Shown: positions 54,691-62,353 of the stretch, one piece after another
Layout: every line of letters begins with the position of its first letter
How positions within the stretch are numbered: position 1 is the stretch's first letter
Source of the DNA: Lutibacter agarilyticus
GTDB taxonomy: Bacteria; Bacteroidota; Bacteroidia; Flavobacteriales; Flavobacteriaceae
Direction: 5' to 3'
Length of the DNA: 64,000 nucleotides
Assembly (NCBI RefSeq): GCF_900188235.1
Contig: NZ_FZNT01000002.1
Coordinates: 1 to 64,000 of the forward strand
Translations under genes and position numbers: made by a program
Notes under the pieces: generated by a model
Told to the model about the DNA's origin: nothing
Database searches by the model: none
The model's input: the letters and a program-made list of their open reading frames with translations, nothing else

Positions 54691-54848
54691 ATTTTAAATA
54701 AAATGCAAAAGTCGTATAAAATTTGAAATGAAACCTAACTTAAAATCTAAAATAAGTTCAAAATTACTTTTCACATATATTTGTAATAAATCTAACACAG
54801 ATTCATCTAAATAGTTCTTAAATTTGTTTTTTTAAACTAAAACTTATT

Positions 54849-55217
54849 ATGAAACAATTAATTATAGCTTTCTTTTCAACAATTGCCTTTTTCTCTTGTA
54901 ATGAAGTAAAAAAAGAAACCTCAACTAATAAACAAGAAGTTACTACTAAAGAAGTGGCTGCTGACTACAAAAGTATTGAAGTTGATATAGAAGGAATGAC
55001 TTGCGAAATTGGGTGCGCAAGAACTATTCAATCTAAACTTTCTAAAGTAGATGGAGTTACTTTTGCAAAAGTTGATTTTGAAGCTAAAAAAGGGCAATTT
55101 ACCTTTGACACTCATAAGGTTAGCAAAAATGAGATTATCAAAAAAATTGATGGAATAGCAGGAGGAGATGTATATTCCGTAACAAATACTAAAGAATTAG
55201 TCGAAATTATTAACTAA
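54849..55217 (+). CDS. heavy-metal-associated (HMA) domain lipoprotein with CxxxC motif
   Basis: Protein of 122 residues. Lipobox AFFSC (C17) gives a membrane-anchored form. Residues about 42-115 are an HMA ferredoxin-like domain, but the metal motif is GMTCEIGCA (C52, C56), one residue longer than the usual GMTCxxC. It may bind copper or another metal in the periplasm. A TAAATTTG element at 54819-54826 is a possible -7 box. Heme A synthase lies downstream on the other strand, which would fit a copper/oxidase setting but is not proof. Confidence 0.85.
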   Translation: MKQLIIAFFSTIAFFSCNEVKKETSTNKQEVTTKEVAADYKSIEVDIEGMTCEIGCARTIQSKLSKVDGVTFAKVDFEAKKGQFTFDTHKVSKNEIIKKIDGIAGGDVYSVTNTKELVEIIN

Positions 55218-55288
55218 AATAGCCTTATTTAATTTTATTCTTAATAAGAATAGTTGTTTCTTTGTAGTTAATCAAAATCAATCTACAA

Positions 55289-55543
55289 ATGAAAACAATT
55301 AAATTATTAATCGCAGTTGCACTAGTAAGTGCTGTTGCCATTTCTTGTAAAGAAACAAAAAAAGAAGCAACTACAGTAATTGAAGAAACTATTGAAGTTA
55401 CAACGGACGAAGCAGAAACAGTAATTGATGAAACAGTTATTGCTATTGACAGTACTGGTGCTGTAATAGAAGAAGCTGTTGAAACTGTAATTGATAGTAC
55501 TGGTGCTGCTGTAAAAGAAGTTATTGAAGAAATAAAAAAATAA
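55289..55543 (+). CDS. small repeat-containing lipoprotein
   Basis: Protein of 84 residues. Lipobox VAISC (C20). The mature part is acidic and carries a near-duplicate unit, IDSTGAVIEEAVE and IDSTGAAVKEVIE (about 50-80), with valine/glutamate-rich sequence around it. No family recognised. It follows the HMA lipoprotein by 71 bases and ends at a hairpin terminator. Confidence 0.75.
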   Translation: MKTIKLLIAVALVSAVAISCKETKKEATTVIEETIEVTTDEAETVIDETVIAIDSTGAVIEEAVETVIDSTGAAVKEVIEEIKK

Positions 55544-55564
55544 ATACCTCTTTTTTTCTAAAAG

Positions 55565-55593
55565 CTCCGATGTGAATTCATCGGAGTTTTTTT
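55565..55593 (+). terminator. terminator after the small lipoprotein gene
   Basis: CTCCGATG and CATCGGAG form a perfect 8-bp stem with loop TGAATT, followed by T7. It lies between the converging lipoprotein and heme A synthase genes. Confidence 0.87.
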
Positions 55594-56644
55594 ATCTCTT
55601 TTTTTGTAGACTGTAATTTAAAAACAGCAAACTCATAAAATACAACAACCCAATTAACTGGTGACTTACTCCATAAAATAAAGGTATTTTTCCTTCAATA
55701 TTTAAAACGGTTAAAATACCCAAAAAGACTTGCAGCAACAACAAAGCAACCGTCAAATTCAACCATCTTTTTGAAAAAACAGCTACTTGATTTTTCAACT
55801 TTACAAACATATAAAAAGTAACAACCAACAACAAATAGGCTAGCATTCTGTGTGAAAATTGTATAAAAGCAGGCGCAAACAAATAGCTATCGTAATTGAT
55901 CATATTTCCCCAGTTCCAATGCTCACTATTTAACAAAACATCAGGAACAAATTCACCATTCATATCTGGCCAACTAGGATAATATAAACCTGCTCTCATA
56001 CCAGACATCAATCCAGCAAAAACCATTTGAACTATGGTAACCGCAATAGTAATTGGAACAATTTTATGTAAAGTTATTCTTTTTTTAGTTCCAAAAATAT
56101 AAACATCAGCCACTGTTTTTACCATTGCCCAAATAACAAATAAAGCCAACATAAAATGAATAGTTAATTTATATGCATTTACCCAAGGCCTGTTTATTAA
56201 ACCACTTTGCACCATAATCCAACCTGCAGAAGCTGTTAAAATTGTTAAGAAAACAACCAAGCTCAACCTTTTTATTAAGTAGAGGTCTATTTTTTTTCGA
56301 AGTACAAAAAACACAAAAGGAATTAAAAATATAAACCCTAAAGCGCGCACCCATAGTCTATGAAAGTATTCCCAAAAATAGATGAATTTAAAATCGCTTA
56401 ACGACATGGTGGAATTGATTTTATGAAACTGAGGCGTATCCTTATACAAATCAAAAGCAGCTAACCATTCTTGCGCATTTAATGGCGGAATTACGCCTGT
56501 TACAATATCCCAACGCGTTATTGAAAGTCCCGAACCGGTTAAACGTGTGATACCTCCTAAAATAACTTGACCCACTAACATTATTAAACCTATTAGCAAC
56601 CAATTTCTTATTGTTTTACTGTATTTAAATTTTGCTATTGTCAT
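55592..56644 (-). CDS. ctaA: heme A synthase (COX15/CtaA family)
   Basis: Inner-membrane enzyme of 350 residues with about eight helices, oxidising heme O to heme A for cytochrome c oxidase. Seen are GGITRLTGSGLSI near the N-terminus, the EYFHRLWVRALGF His region, WVNAYKLTIHFMLALFVIW and QFSHRMLAYLLL with haem-ligand histidines, and HQLIGLLYFM. It begins directly after gldD; the four bases between gldD stop and start overlap in effect. Confidence 0.93.
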   Translation of the reverse strand: MTIAKFKYSKTIRNWLLIGLIMLVGQVILGGITRLTGSGLSITRWDIVTGVIPPLNAQEWLAAFDLYKDTPQFHKINSTMSLSDFKFIYFWEYFHRLWVRALGFIFLIPFVFFVLRKKIDLYLIKRLSLVVFLTILTASAGWIMVQSGLINRPWVNAYKLTIHFMLALFVIWAMVKTVADVYIFGTKKRITLHKIVPITIAVTIVQMVFAGLMSGMRAGLYYPSWPDMNGEFVPDVLLNSEHWNWGNMINYDSYLFAPAFIQFSHRMLAYLLLVVTFYMFVKLKNQVAVFSKRWLNLTVALLLLQVFLGILTVLNIEGKIPLFYGVSHQLIGLLYFMSLLFLNYSLQKKR

Positions 56645-57196
56645 TTATTTCCACTCTAAAGATTCTACTAATTTCATCATATCTTTTTCAATGTATTTTA
56701 TGGCAGGCACTATGGAATCGTAATTTGGTTTTGTATAAAAATACAATGCACCCGAAAGCACATGATTTAAACTATCAGTTGCTCTAAACTGAACATTTGT
56801 AGCCACATTTCCTTCAATATTATACAATTTTGCGTACACCTTTTTTTCTTCATCATTATAAGGCCTATCACTAATAACATCAGCTTTAATGGTATGTTCA
56901 AAGGTTAGTTTTTCAACTTCTTTTAAAATATCATTTAAATTATTATCTACACTTCTATAGGTAATATGAATAGTTGCTTTTAAATTTGGATATTCAATTT
57001 TAGCCCAACAATTATTTTTTAATTCAACTTTCGCCTGAGTTGAAGCCTCAAAAGTATACGGACAATTAGATTGTACTTGCTTATACGTAGCAATTGGATA
57101 GTGTAATTTTAAGTACGATTTTGGTTTTGGCAAGGTATCTCCAACACAAGAACTCAATAAAACTGCCACCATAAAAATAAAACTCCATTTTTTCAT
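56645..57196 (-). CDS. gldD: gliding motility lipoprotein GldD
   Basis: Protein of 183 residues with lipobox LLSSC (C17). GldD is one of the lipoproteins required for gliding in Flavobacterium johnsoniae; its exact role is not known. The sequence PKPKSYLKLHYP near the mature N-terminus and the position right after gldE support the name. It is followed without spacer by the heme A synthase gene. Confidence 0.92.
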   Translation of the reverse strand: MKKWSFIFMVAVLLSSCVGDTLPKPKSYLKLHYPIATYKQVQSNCPYTFEASTQAKVELKNNCWAKIEYPNLKATIHITYRSVDNNLNDILKEVEKLTFEHTIKADVISDRPYNDEEKKVYAKLYNIEGNVATNVQFRATDSLNHVLSGALYFYTKPNYDSIVPAIKYIEKDMMKLVESLEWK

Positions 57197-57203
57197 AACA
57201 GCA

Positions 57204-58514
57204 TTAATTAGGGATGGTCACTTTTATTTTCTTGATTCTTTTTTTCTCCATGGCTTCAATTTTAAACAAGTAATTTTTAAAATGTATCACCTCATTCTTT
57301 TTAGGAAACTTACCGTAAACTTCTAAAACAAAACCTGCAACTGTTTCAGATTCACCTTTATTATCATCAAACAATTCAGTGTTTTCTAAATCTAGTATTT
57401 TATAAAAATCTTTTAAATTGGTTTTTCCTTCGAACAAATAATTGTGCGCATCAATTTTTGTATAAAATAAGTCTTCATCATCAAATTCATCGTTTATATC
57501 TCCAACAATTTCTTCAATAACGTCTTCCAAAGTAACTATACCACTTGTTCCTCCGTACTCGTCAACCACCACAGCTAAATGATTTTTCTTTTCCTGAAAC
57601 TCTTTCAACAAATCGTCTAATTTTTTATTTTCAGGAACAAAATATGGTTCTCTAATTAAATTTTGCCAAACAAAGGATTTTTTATTTAAATGTGGAAGTA
57701 AATCTTTTGCGTACAACACTCCTACAATTTCATCAACATTCTCATGATATACAGGATTTCTAGAATAGCCTTTGTCTACAATTTTTGAAATCACATCCTC
57801 GTATAATTCAACATCAGAAAGTGCAAAAATATCAATTCGAGGTGTCATTATTTGTCCTGTTTCTGTATTTCCAAAACTTACAATTCCTTCTAATATTTTT
57901 TGCTCTTCTTTTGTAGTTGCTTCATCAGAAGTTAATTCTAATGCTTGTGATAATTTTTCAACAGAAAGACTTGATTGTTTTTTATCGAACTTCTTTTCAA
58001 TAATATTAGTTAAAGTCATTAATGGTGTACTAATAACAGACAACAAGGCACTTAAAATATTAAGAGGTAGCGCCATGAAAGACGCGAATTTTAATGCATT
58101 TCTTGAGGCATATACTTTTGGCAACACCTCTCCAAACAATAAAATAAGAAAGGTCACCAATACAACTTCAATTAAAAACCGAAGCAACATAGACTCAATT
58201 TGATTGAAAATGTTTTCGCCTATATAAGCAAAAATAAGTACAATTAAAATATTAATAAAATTATTAGAAATTAATATGGTTGCTAATAATTTTTGTGGTT
58301 TTTCTAACAATGTAAATACTGTTTTCTGCTTACTAGATTTTGACTCAGCTGCTTCACCTAAATCCAGTTGGGATAAGGAAAAAAAAGCAACTTCGGCTCC
58401 AGAAATAAGTGCAGATAAAAGCAGTAATAAAAAAAGTACTGCTATACTTAGAAATAGCCAATAGTTAATAGATTGGACTAAAAAAATAAATAAAAACGTG
58501 GGTTCAGGATCCAA
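57204..58514 (-). CDS. gldE: gliding motility protein GldE (CBS-domain membrane protein)
   Basis: Protein of 436 residues: a DUF21-type membrane domain with about four helices (about 1-190), two CBS domains (about 205-330; GQIMTPRIDIFAL, VVDEYGGTSGIVTLEDVIEEIVGDI) and a CorC/HlyC domain at the C-terminus. GldE is linked to GldD in F. johnsoniae. No ATG fits; the start is a TTG at 58514 giving MDPEPTFLF. It lies between ssb and gldD on the same strand. Confidence 0.93.
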   Translation of the reverse strand: MDPEPTFLFIFLVQSINYWLFLSIAVLFLLLLLSALISGAEVAFFSLSQLDLGEAAESKSSKQKTVFTLLEKPQKLLATILISNNFINILIVLIFAYIGENIFNQIESMLLRFLIEVVLVTFLILLFGEVLPKVYASRNALKFASFMALPLNILSALLSVISTPLMTLTNIIEKKFDKKQSSLSVEKLSQALELTSDEATTKEEQKILEGIVSFGNTETGQIMTPRIDIFALSDVELYEDVISKIVDKGYSRNPVYHENVDEIVGVLYAKDLLPHLNKKSFVWQNLIREPYFVPENKKLDDLLKEFQEKKNHLAVVVDEYGGTSGIVTLEDVIEEIVGDINDEFDDEDLFYTKIDAHNYLFEGKTNLKDFYKILDLENTELFDDNKGESETVAGFVLEVYGKFPKKNEVIHFKNYLFKIEAMEKKRIKKIKVTIPN

Positions 58515-58535
58515 TTATTTTCAATTTAATTAAAC

Positions 58536-58976
58536 TTAAAACGGTAAATCGTCATCTTCTTTAACAGTGTTTTCAGTACTATTTCTTGTTGCAGTAGCAC
58601 TTGGTTTTGGCTCAACTTTATTAGATGGTGTAGTTTCTTTTTTCGTACTCAAGAAAGTCATGTCAGTCACATGAATTTCGGTAGTATAACGCTTTGTACC
58701 ATCTTCACCATCCCATTGACGGTTTTTAATGCGCCCTTCACAATACACTTTATCACCTTTACTTAAATACTTTTCACAAATTTCTGCTAATTTATTACGC
58801 ACAACAATATTATGCCAATCTGTAGTTGTTACTTTTTCGCCAGTTTGCTTATTTGTATAGCTTTCATTTGTCGCCAAAGGAAAACGCCCTATAGCGTTTC
58901 CACCTTCAAAATAATGTACTTTTACCTCATCACCTAAGTGACCAATTAAGATTGCTTTATTTACTGTACTAGCCAT
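58536..58976 (-). CDS. ssb: single-stranded DNA-binding protein
   Basis: Protein of 146 residues with an N-terminal OB-fold (VNKAILIGHLGDEVKVH, TDWHNIVVRNKLAEICEKYL), a flexible Ser/Thr/Pro linker and the acidic tip DDDLPF that binds repair partners. The ATG at 58976 is taken instead of the TTG at 59000, because MASTVNKAILIG is the standard start. It is in the mutY-ssb-gldE-gldD row. Confidence 0.96.
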   Translation of the reverse strand: MASTVNKAILIGHLGDEVKVHYFEGGNAIGRFPLATNESYTNKQTGEKVTTTDWHNIVVRNKLAEICEKYLSKGDKVYCEGRIKNRQWDGEDGTKRYTTEIHVTDMTFLSTKKETTPSNKVEPKPSATATRNSTENTVKEDDDLPF

Positions 58977-59014
58977 TTTTTGTAATAGATTAATAATCAA
59001 AAGTACTAAAAATT

Positions 59015-60055
59015 TTAGTTGGTTTTATATTGCTTTAAAAAATTATCAATCAATGTTGAAACAGGGAAATTGTTTATTTCGCTCCAATTTAAATTAAACT
59101 TTGAAGAAGCTGGTGTTTTAATAACCCAAAAATTGGTGAAAATATGTTGGTGAGATAGTTTATGTGGCAGCATACTAGAATTAAAAAGCTGAATGGAAAC
59201 GTTTAACTTATTAAAAAATTCTTTAAAAACCTCATGCTCAATAATTGCTTTTTCATCAATTGGCTGTAAACTTTCTATGAGCGGAAATTCATACAAGTTC
59301 AACCAAATACCTTTTTCGCGTTTTACCAATGTTGTTTTATCATCTTCGGTTTGAATGACTAAATAATTAAAATAGCGATTTCTAATTTTAATTTTATTTT
59401 CTTTTACTGGTAATTCTTTCACCTTATTATTAGCCAATGCCAAACAACTAGCATTTAACGGACAAATTTCACAATCTGGGTTTTGAGGTTTACACATACG
59501 TGCACCAAATTCCATAATAGCTTGGTTGTGCGTTCCTGAGTTTTTTGGATCAATTAATTCTTGCGCCAATATTTTAAACTCTTTTATTCCTTTTGTACTA
59601 TTTATAGGAGTATTTATATTAAAATAGCGCGCTAAAACCCTATAAACATTCCCATCAACTACAGCTGTAGCTTCATTAAAACAAATAGATGCAATAGCTG
59701 ACGCCGTATAATCACCTACACCTTTTAACTTTATAATATTATTATAGGTGTCTGGAAAATCTCCATTAAGTTCATTTACAATATATTTAGCCGAAAAATG
59801 CAAGTTACGCGCTCTTGAATAATAACCCAATCCTTGCCAGAGTTTGAGTACCTTTTCTTCACTGGCTGAAGCCAACTTTTCAACTGTAGAAAAATGTTCA
59901 ACAAATTTAAAATAATATGCCATTCCTTGGTCAACTCTGGTTTGCTGTAAAATAATTTCAGATAACCATATATAATAAGGATTTTGGGTTTTTCGCCAGG
60001 GCAAATCCCTTTTGTTTTGTAAGTACCACTGTACTAGTGTCTTAGAAAATTTCAT
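59015..60055 (-). CDS. mutY: A/G-specific adenine glycosylase
   Basis: DNA repair enzyme of 346 residues removing A paired with 8-oxoG. It has the helix-hairpin-helix-GPD region (LKGVGDYTASAIASICF, then VVDGNVYRVLARYF with the catalytic Asp) and the [4Fe-4S] loop CKPQNPDCEICPLNASC. A C-terminal NUDIX-like domain (about 225-346) recognises 8-oxoG. The ATG at 60055 (MKFSKTLVQWY) is preferred to a TTG at 60076. It is divergent from the HU gene. Confidence 0.95.
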   Translation of the reverse strand: MKFSKTLVQWYLQNKRDLPWRKTQNPYYIWLSEIILQQTRVDQGMAYYFKFVEHFSTVEKLASASEEKVLKLWQGLGYYSRARNLHFSAKYIVNELNGDFPDTYNNIIKLKGVGDYTASAIASICFNEATAVVDGNVYRVLARYFNINTPINSTKGIKEFKILAQELIDPKNSGTHNQAIMEFGARMCKPQNPDCEICPLNASCLALANNKVKELPVKENKIKIRNRYFNYLVIQTEDDKTTLVKREKGIWLNLYEFPLIESLQPIDEKAIIEHEVFKEFFNKLNVSIQLFNSSMLPHKLSHQHIFTNFWVIKTPASSKFNLNWSEINNFPVSTLIDNFLKQYKTN

Positions 60056-60116
60056 TATTGTAACATTAAAATGCAATGATACATTATTTAAATGATTAAA
60101 TTTTAGTGAATTAACG

Positions 60117-60147
60117 TTTTGAAATTGATTATTATATACTATCTTTG
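60117..60147 (+). promoter_or_regulatory. promoter of the HU gene
   Basis: TTTTG at 60117-60121, an 18-base spacer and TATCTTTG at 60140-60147 match the Bacteroidetes promoter consensus. The ATG of HU is at 60188, leaving a leader of about 35 bases. Confidence 0.75.
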
Positions 60148-60187
60148 CCGTCTTAAATTTATAATAACATATATAATTAAAATAGAA

Positions 60188-60478
60188 ATGACGAAAGCAG
60201 AAATCGTATCAAGTATTTCAGATAAATCTGGGATTGAAAAAGCAGATGTTTTAGCAACTGTAGAAGCGTTCATGGAAGAGGTAAAAAGTTCTCTTGAACA
60301 AGGAGATAATGTTTACTTAAGAGGTTTTGGTAGTTTTATCATTAAAACAAGAGCTGAAAAGACTGGTAGAAACATTTCAAAAAATACGACAATTAAAATT
60401 CCTGCTCACAATATTCCTTCATTTAAACCTGCAAAAGTTTTTGTAGAAGGTGTTAAAACAAAAGTGACAGTAAAATAA
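60188..60478 (+). CDS. HU-family DNA-binding protein
   Basis: Histone-like protein of 96 residues that bends DNA. Start MTKAEIVSSISDKSGIEKAD, arm region around LRGFGSFIIKTRAEKTGRN and C-terminal PSFKPAKVFVEGVK are typical. The ATG at 60188 is chosen over a TTG at 60119 that lies within the promoter. Whether it acts as HU homodimer or IHF-like partner cannot be told. A small ribosomal-type gene follows 41 bases later, probably on the same transcript. Confidence 0.95.
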   Translation: MTKAEIVSSISDKSGIEKADVLATVEAFMEEVKSSLEQGDNVYLRGFGSFIIKTRAEKTGRNISKNTTIKIPAHNIPSFKPAKVFVEGVKTKVTVK

Positions 60479-60519
60479 TTAGATTCAAAAGAAATTATTA
60501 ACAAAAACAACATTTTATT

Positions 60520-60612
60520 ATGCCAAGTGGTAAAAAAAGAAAAAGAGCGAAGATCTCTACTCACAAACGTAAAAAAAGAGCAAGAGCAAATAGACACAAA
60601 AAGAAAAAGTAA
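60520..60612 (+). CDS. 30-residue basic protein of the AURKAIP1/COX24 (mS38/bS22-like) type
   Basis: ATG at 60520, TAA at 60610. The product begins MPSGKKRKRAKISTHKRKK and holds 17 Lys/Arg among 30 residues. The pattern KKRKR..K..THKRKKR.R.NRHKKK is that of the AURKAIP1/COX24 domain, known from mitochondrial mS38 and tiny bacterial ribosomal proteins. It probably binds rRNA in the small subunit. It is easily missed by gene finders. The stop codon lies inside the stem of a terminator hairpin. Confidence 0.82.
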   Translation: MPSGKKRKRAKISTHKRKKRARANRHKKKK

Positions 60613-60628
60613 GCTAAGCTTACTTTTT
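60604..60628 (+). terminator. terminator after HU and the small ribosomal-type gene
   Basis: AAAAAGTAAGC and GCTTACTTTTT form a perfect 11-bp stem with loop TAA, ending in T5. The 5' arm contains the last two codons and the stop of the preceding small gene. Confidence 0.8.
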
Positions 60629-60658
60629 CTTTAACTTTTAATTAAGTTCATTGAAATA

Positions 60659-60736
60659 AATATTTGCATACCGCAAATATTGTTGGGAAAATCCTGTAAA
60701 ACTTATTATAAATAGTTTAAACAGTTATGTTTAAAC
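60659..60736 (+). promoter_or_regulatory. hairpin and twin GTTTAAAC palindromes in the RNase G leader
   Basis: AATATTTGC (60659-60667) and GCAAATATT (60673-60681) form a 9-bp hairpin. Two copies of the palindrome GTTTAAAC (60715-60722 and 60729-60736) lie 14 bases apart just before the rng start at 60753. They may be a protein-binding site or a leader structure; no promoter consensus was found. Confidence 0.4.
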
Positions 60737-60752
60737 ATAAAAACAATTCAGA

Positions 60753-62303
60753 GTGAAAACAGAATTAATTATACGATCAAACTCCTCTGATATTGATTTT
60801 GCCTTATTAAAAGATGGTAGACTAACAGCACTAAATAATGAATCAAATGGCAATAATTTTTCCGTAGGAGATATTTTTCTAGCTAAAATTGGAAAAGTAC
60901 TCTCAGGTTTAAATGCATCATTTGTAAATGTAGGTTATCCTAAAGATGGCTTTTTACATTATCATGATTTAGGAGCACAACTCACTTCTTTAAATAAATT
61001 TATTAAAGGTGTTAGTACAGGTAAAATTAAAGATTACACTTTAAAAAATTTTAAACTTGAAAACGATATTGACAAGAATGGGAGTATCGTAAACGTATTA
61101 AAAACAGGTCAAAGTTCATTAGTACAAATTGTAAAAGAACCAATATCTACCAAAGGACCTCGTATGAGTTCTGAAATATCAATAGCAGGTAGGTATTTAG
61201 TTTTAGTTCCTTTTTCAAATAGAGTATCCGTATCTCAAAAGATTATGGACACCGACGAAAAAGAACGTTTGAAAAGGCTCATAAAAAGTATCAAACCTAA
61301 AGGTTTTGGAGTTATTATAAGAACTGTTGCCGAAGGTAAAAAAGTAGCTGAACTTGATAAAGATTTACAAAATTCTTTAGAAAGATGGGTTGTTATGTGT
61401 AAGAAGATTAAAGATCTTAAAACACAACAAACACCTATAAAAGTATTAAGTGAATTAAACAGAGCTTCTTCTATTTTAAGAGATTTGTTTAATGATTCTT
61501 TTACAAGTATTGTTACAAATGACGAAATACTGTTTTTAGAAATTAAAGAATATTTACAAGAAATTGCTCCAGAAAAAGAGTCCATTGTAAAATTATACAA
61601 ATCAAAAGTACCTATGTTTGAAAAATTTGGAATTGAACGTCAGTTGAAAACATCATTTGGACGTACAGTTTCAATGAGCAAAGGAGCTTATTTGGTAATT
61701 GAGCATACTGAAGCACTGCATGTAATTGATGTAAATAGTGGAAACCGTTCAAATAAAGCATCGTCGCAAGCCGATACTGCTTTAGAGGTTAATTTAATTG
61801 CGGCTACAGAAATTGCCAGACAATTACAACTACGTGATATGGGGGGTATTATTGTTGTTGATTTTATTGATATGCACACAGCTGAACATAGACAAAAGCT
61901 CTATGATCATTTAAAAGCTGAAATGGCTTTTGATAGAACAAAACACAAAATATTACCACCAAGTAAATTTGGTCTTGTTCAAATTACAAGACAACGCGTT
62001 AGACCTGAGTTGGTTATAAAAACACGCGAACCTAACCCTAGCGGTGAAGGTGAAGTTGAAGCTCCAATTGTTATCATTGATAAAATTGAAGCTGAACTAG
62101 ATAAACTTATTATTTTAAAGGAGCATAAAAAGATTATTTTAAACACACATCCTTTTATAGCTGCTTATTTAAAAAAAGGCATACCATCCATTCAACAAAA
62201 ATGGTTTGCTAAATACAAAAAGTGGATTAAAATTTTACCAAGAGATGCTTACCAATATTTAAGATTTGACTTTACCGATAATTCTGGTAAATTACTTAAA
62301 TAG
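60753..62303 (+). CDS. rng: ribonuclease E/G family endoribonuclease
   Basis: Protein of 516 residues with an S1 RNA-binding region (about 35-130; GDIFLAKIGKVLSGLNASFVNVG-type), then the catalytic DNase I-like part with Asp in HVIDVNSGN and VVDFIDMH. The zinc-link CPxC motif that holds the dimer together in E. coli RNase E/G is replaced by REPNPSGEGEVEAP. The start is a GTG. It processes rRNA and mRNA in the cytoplasm. A terminator follows. Confidence 0.93.
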   Translation: MKTELIIRSNSSDIDFALLKDGRLTALNNESNGNNFSVGDIFLAKIGKVLSGLNASFVNVGYPKDGFLHYHDLGAQLTSLNKFIKGVSTGKIKDYTLKNFKLENDIDKNGSIVNVLKTGQSSLVQIVKEPISTKGPRMSSEISIAGRYLVLVPFSNRVSVSQKIMDTDEKERLKRLIKSIKPKGFGVIIRTVAEGKKVAELDKDLQNSLERWVVMCKKIKDLKTQQTPIKVLSELNRASSILRDLFNDSFTSIVTNDEILFLEIKEYLQEIAPEKESIVKLYKSKVPMFEKFGIERQLKTSFGRTVSMSKGAYLVIEHTEALHVIDVNSGNRSNKASSQADTALEVNLIAATEIARQLQLRDMGGIIVVDFIDMHTAEHRQKLYDHLKAEMAFDRTKHKILPPSKFGLVQITRQRVRPELVIKTREPNPSGEGEVEAPIVIIDKIEAELDKLIILKEHKKIILNTHPFIAAYLKKGIPSIQQKWFAKYKKWIKILPRDAYQYLRFDFTDNSGKLLK

Positions 62304-62321
62304 GCAATAAACAATATCTAT

Positions 62322-62353
62322 AAAAGTCCTGCTTTATTGCAGGGCTTTTTTTT
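62322..62353 (+). terminator. terminator after rng
   Basis: AAAGTCCTGC and GCAGGGCTTT (one G-T pair) form a 10-bp stem with loop TTTATT, followed by T8. It lies between rng and the convergent patatin-type gene. Confidence 0.85.

Noticed and set aside
60119..60187. Upstream extension of the HU protein from a TTG
   Set aside because: The extra codons cover the promoter -7 element and leader, and HU proteins start at MTKAE; the ATG at 60188 is correct.
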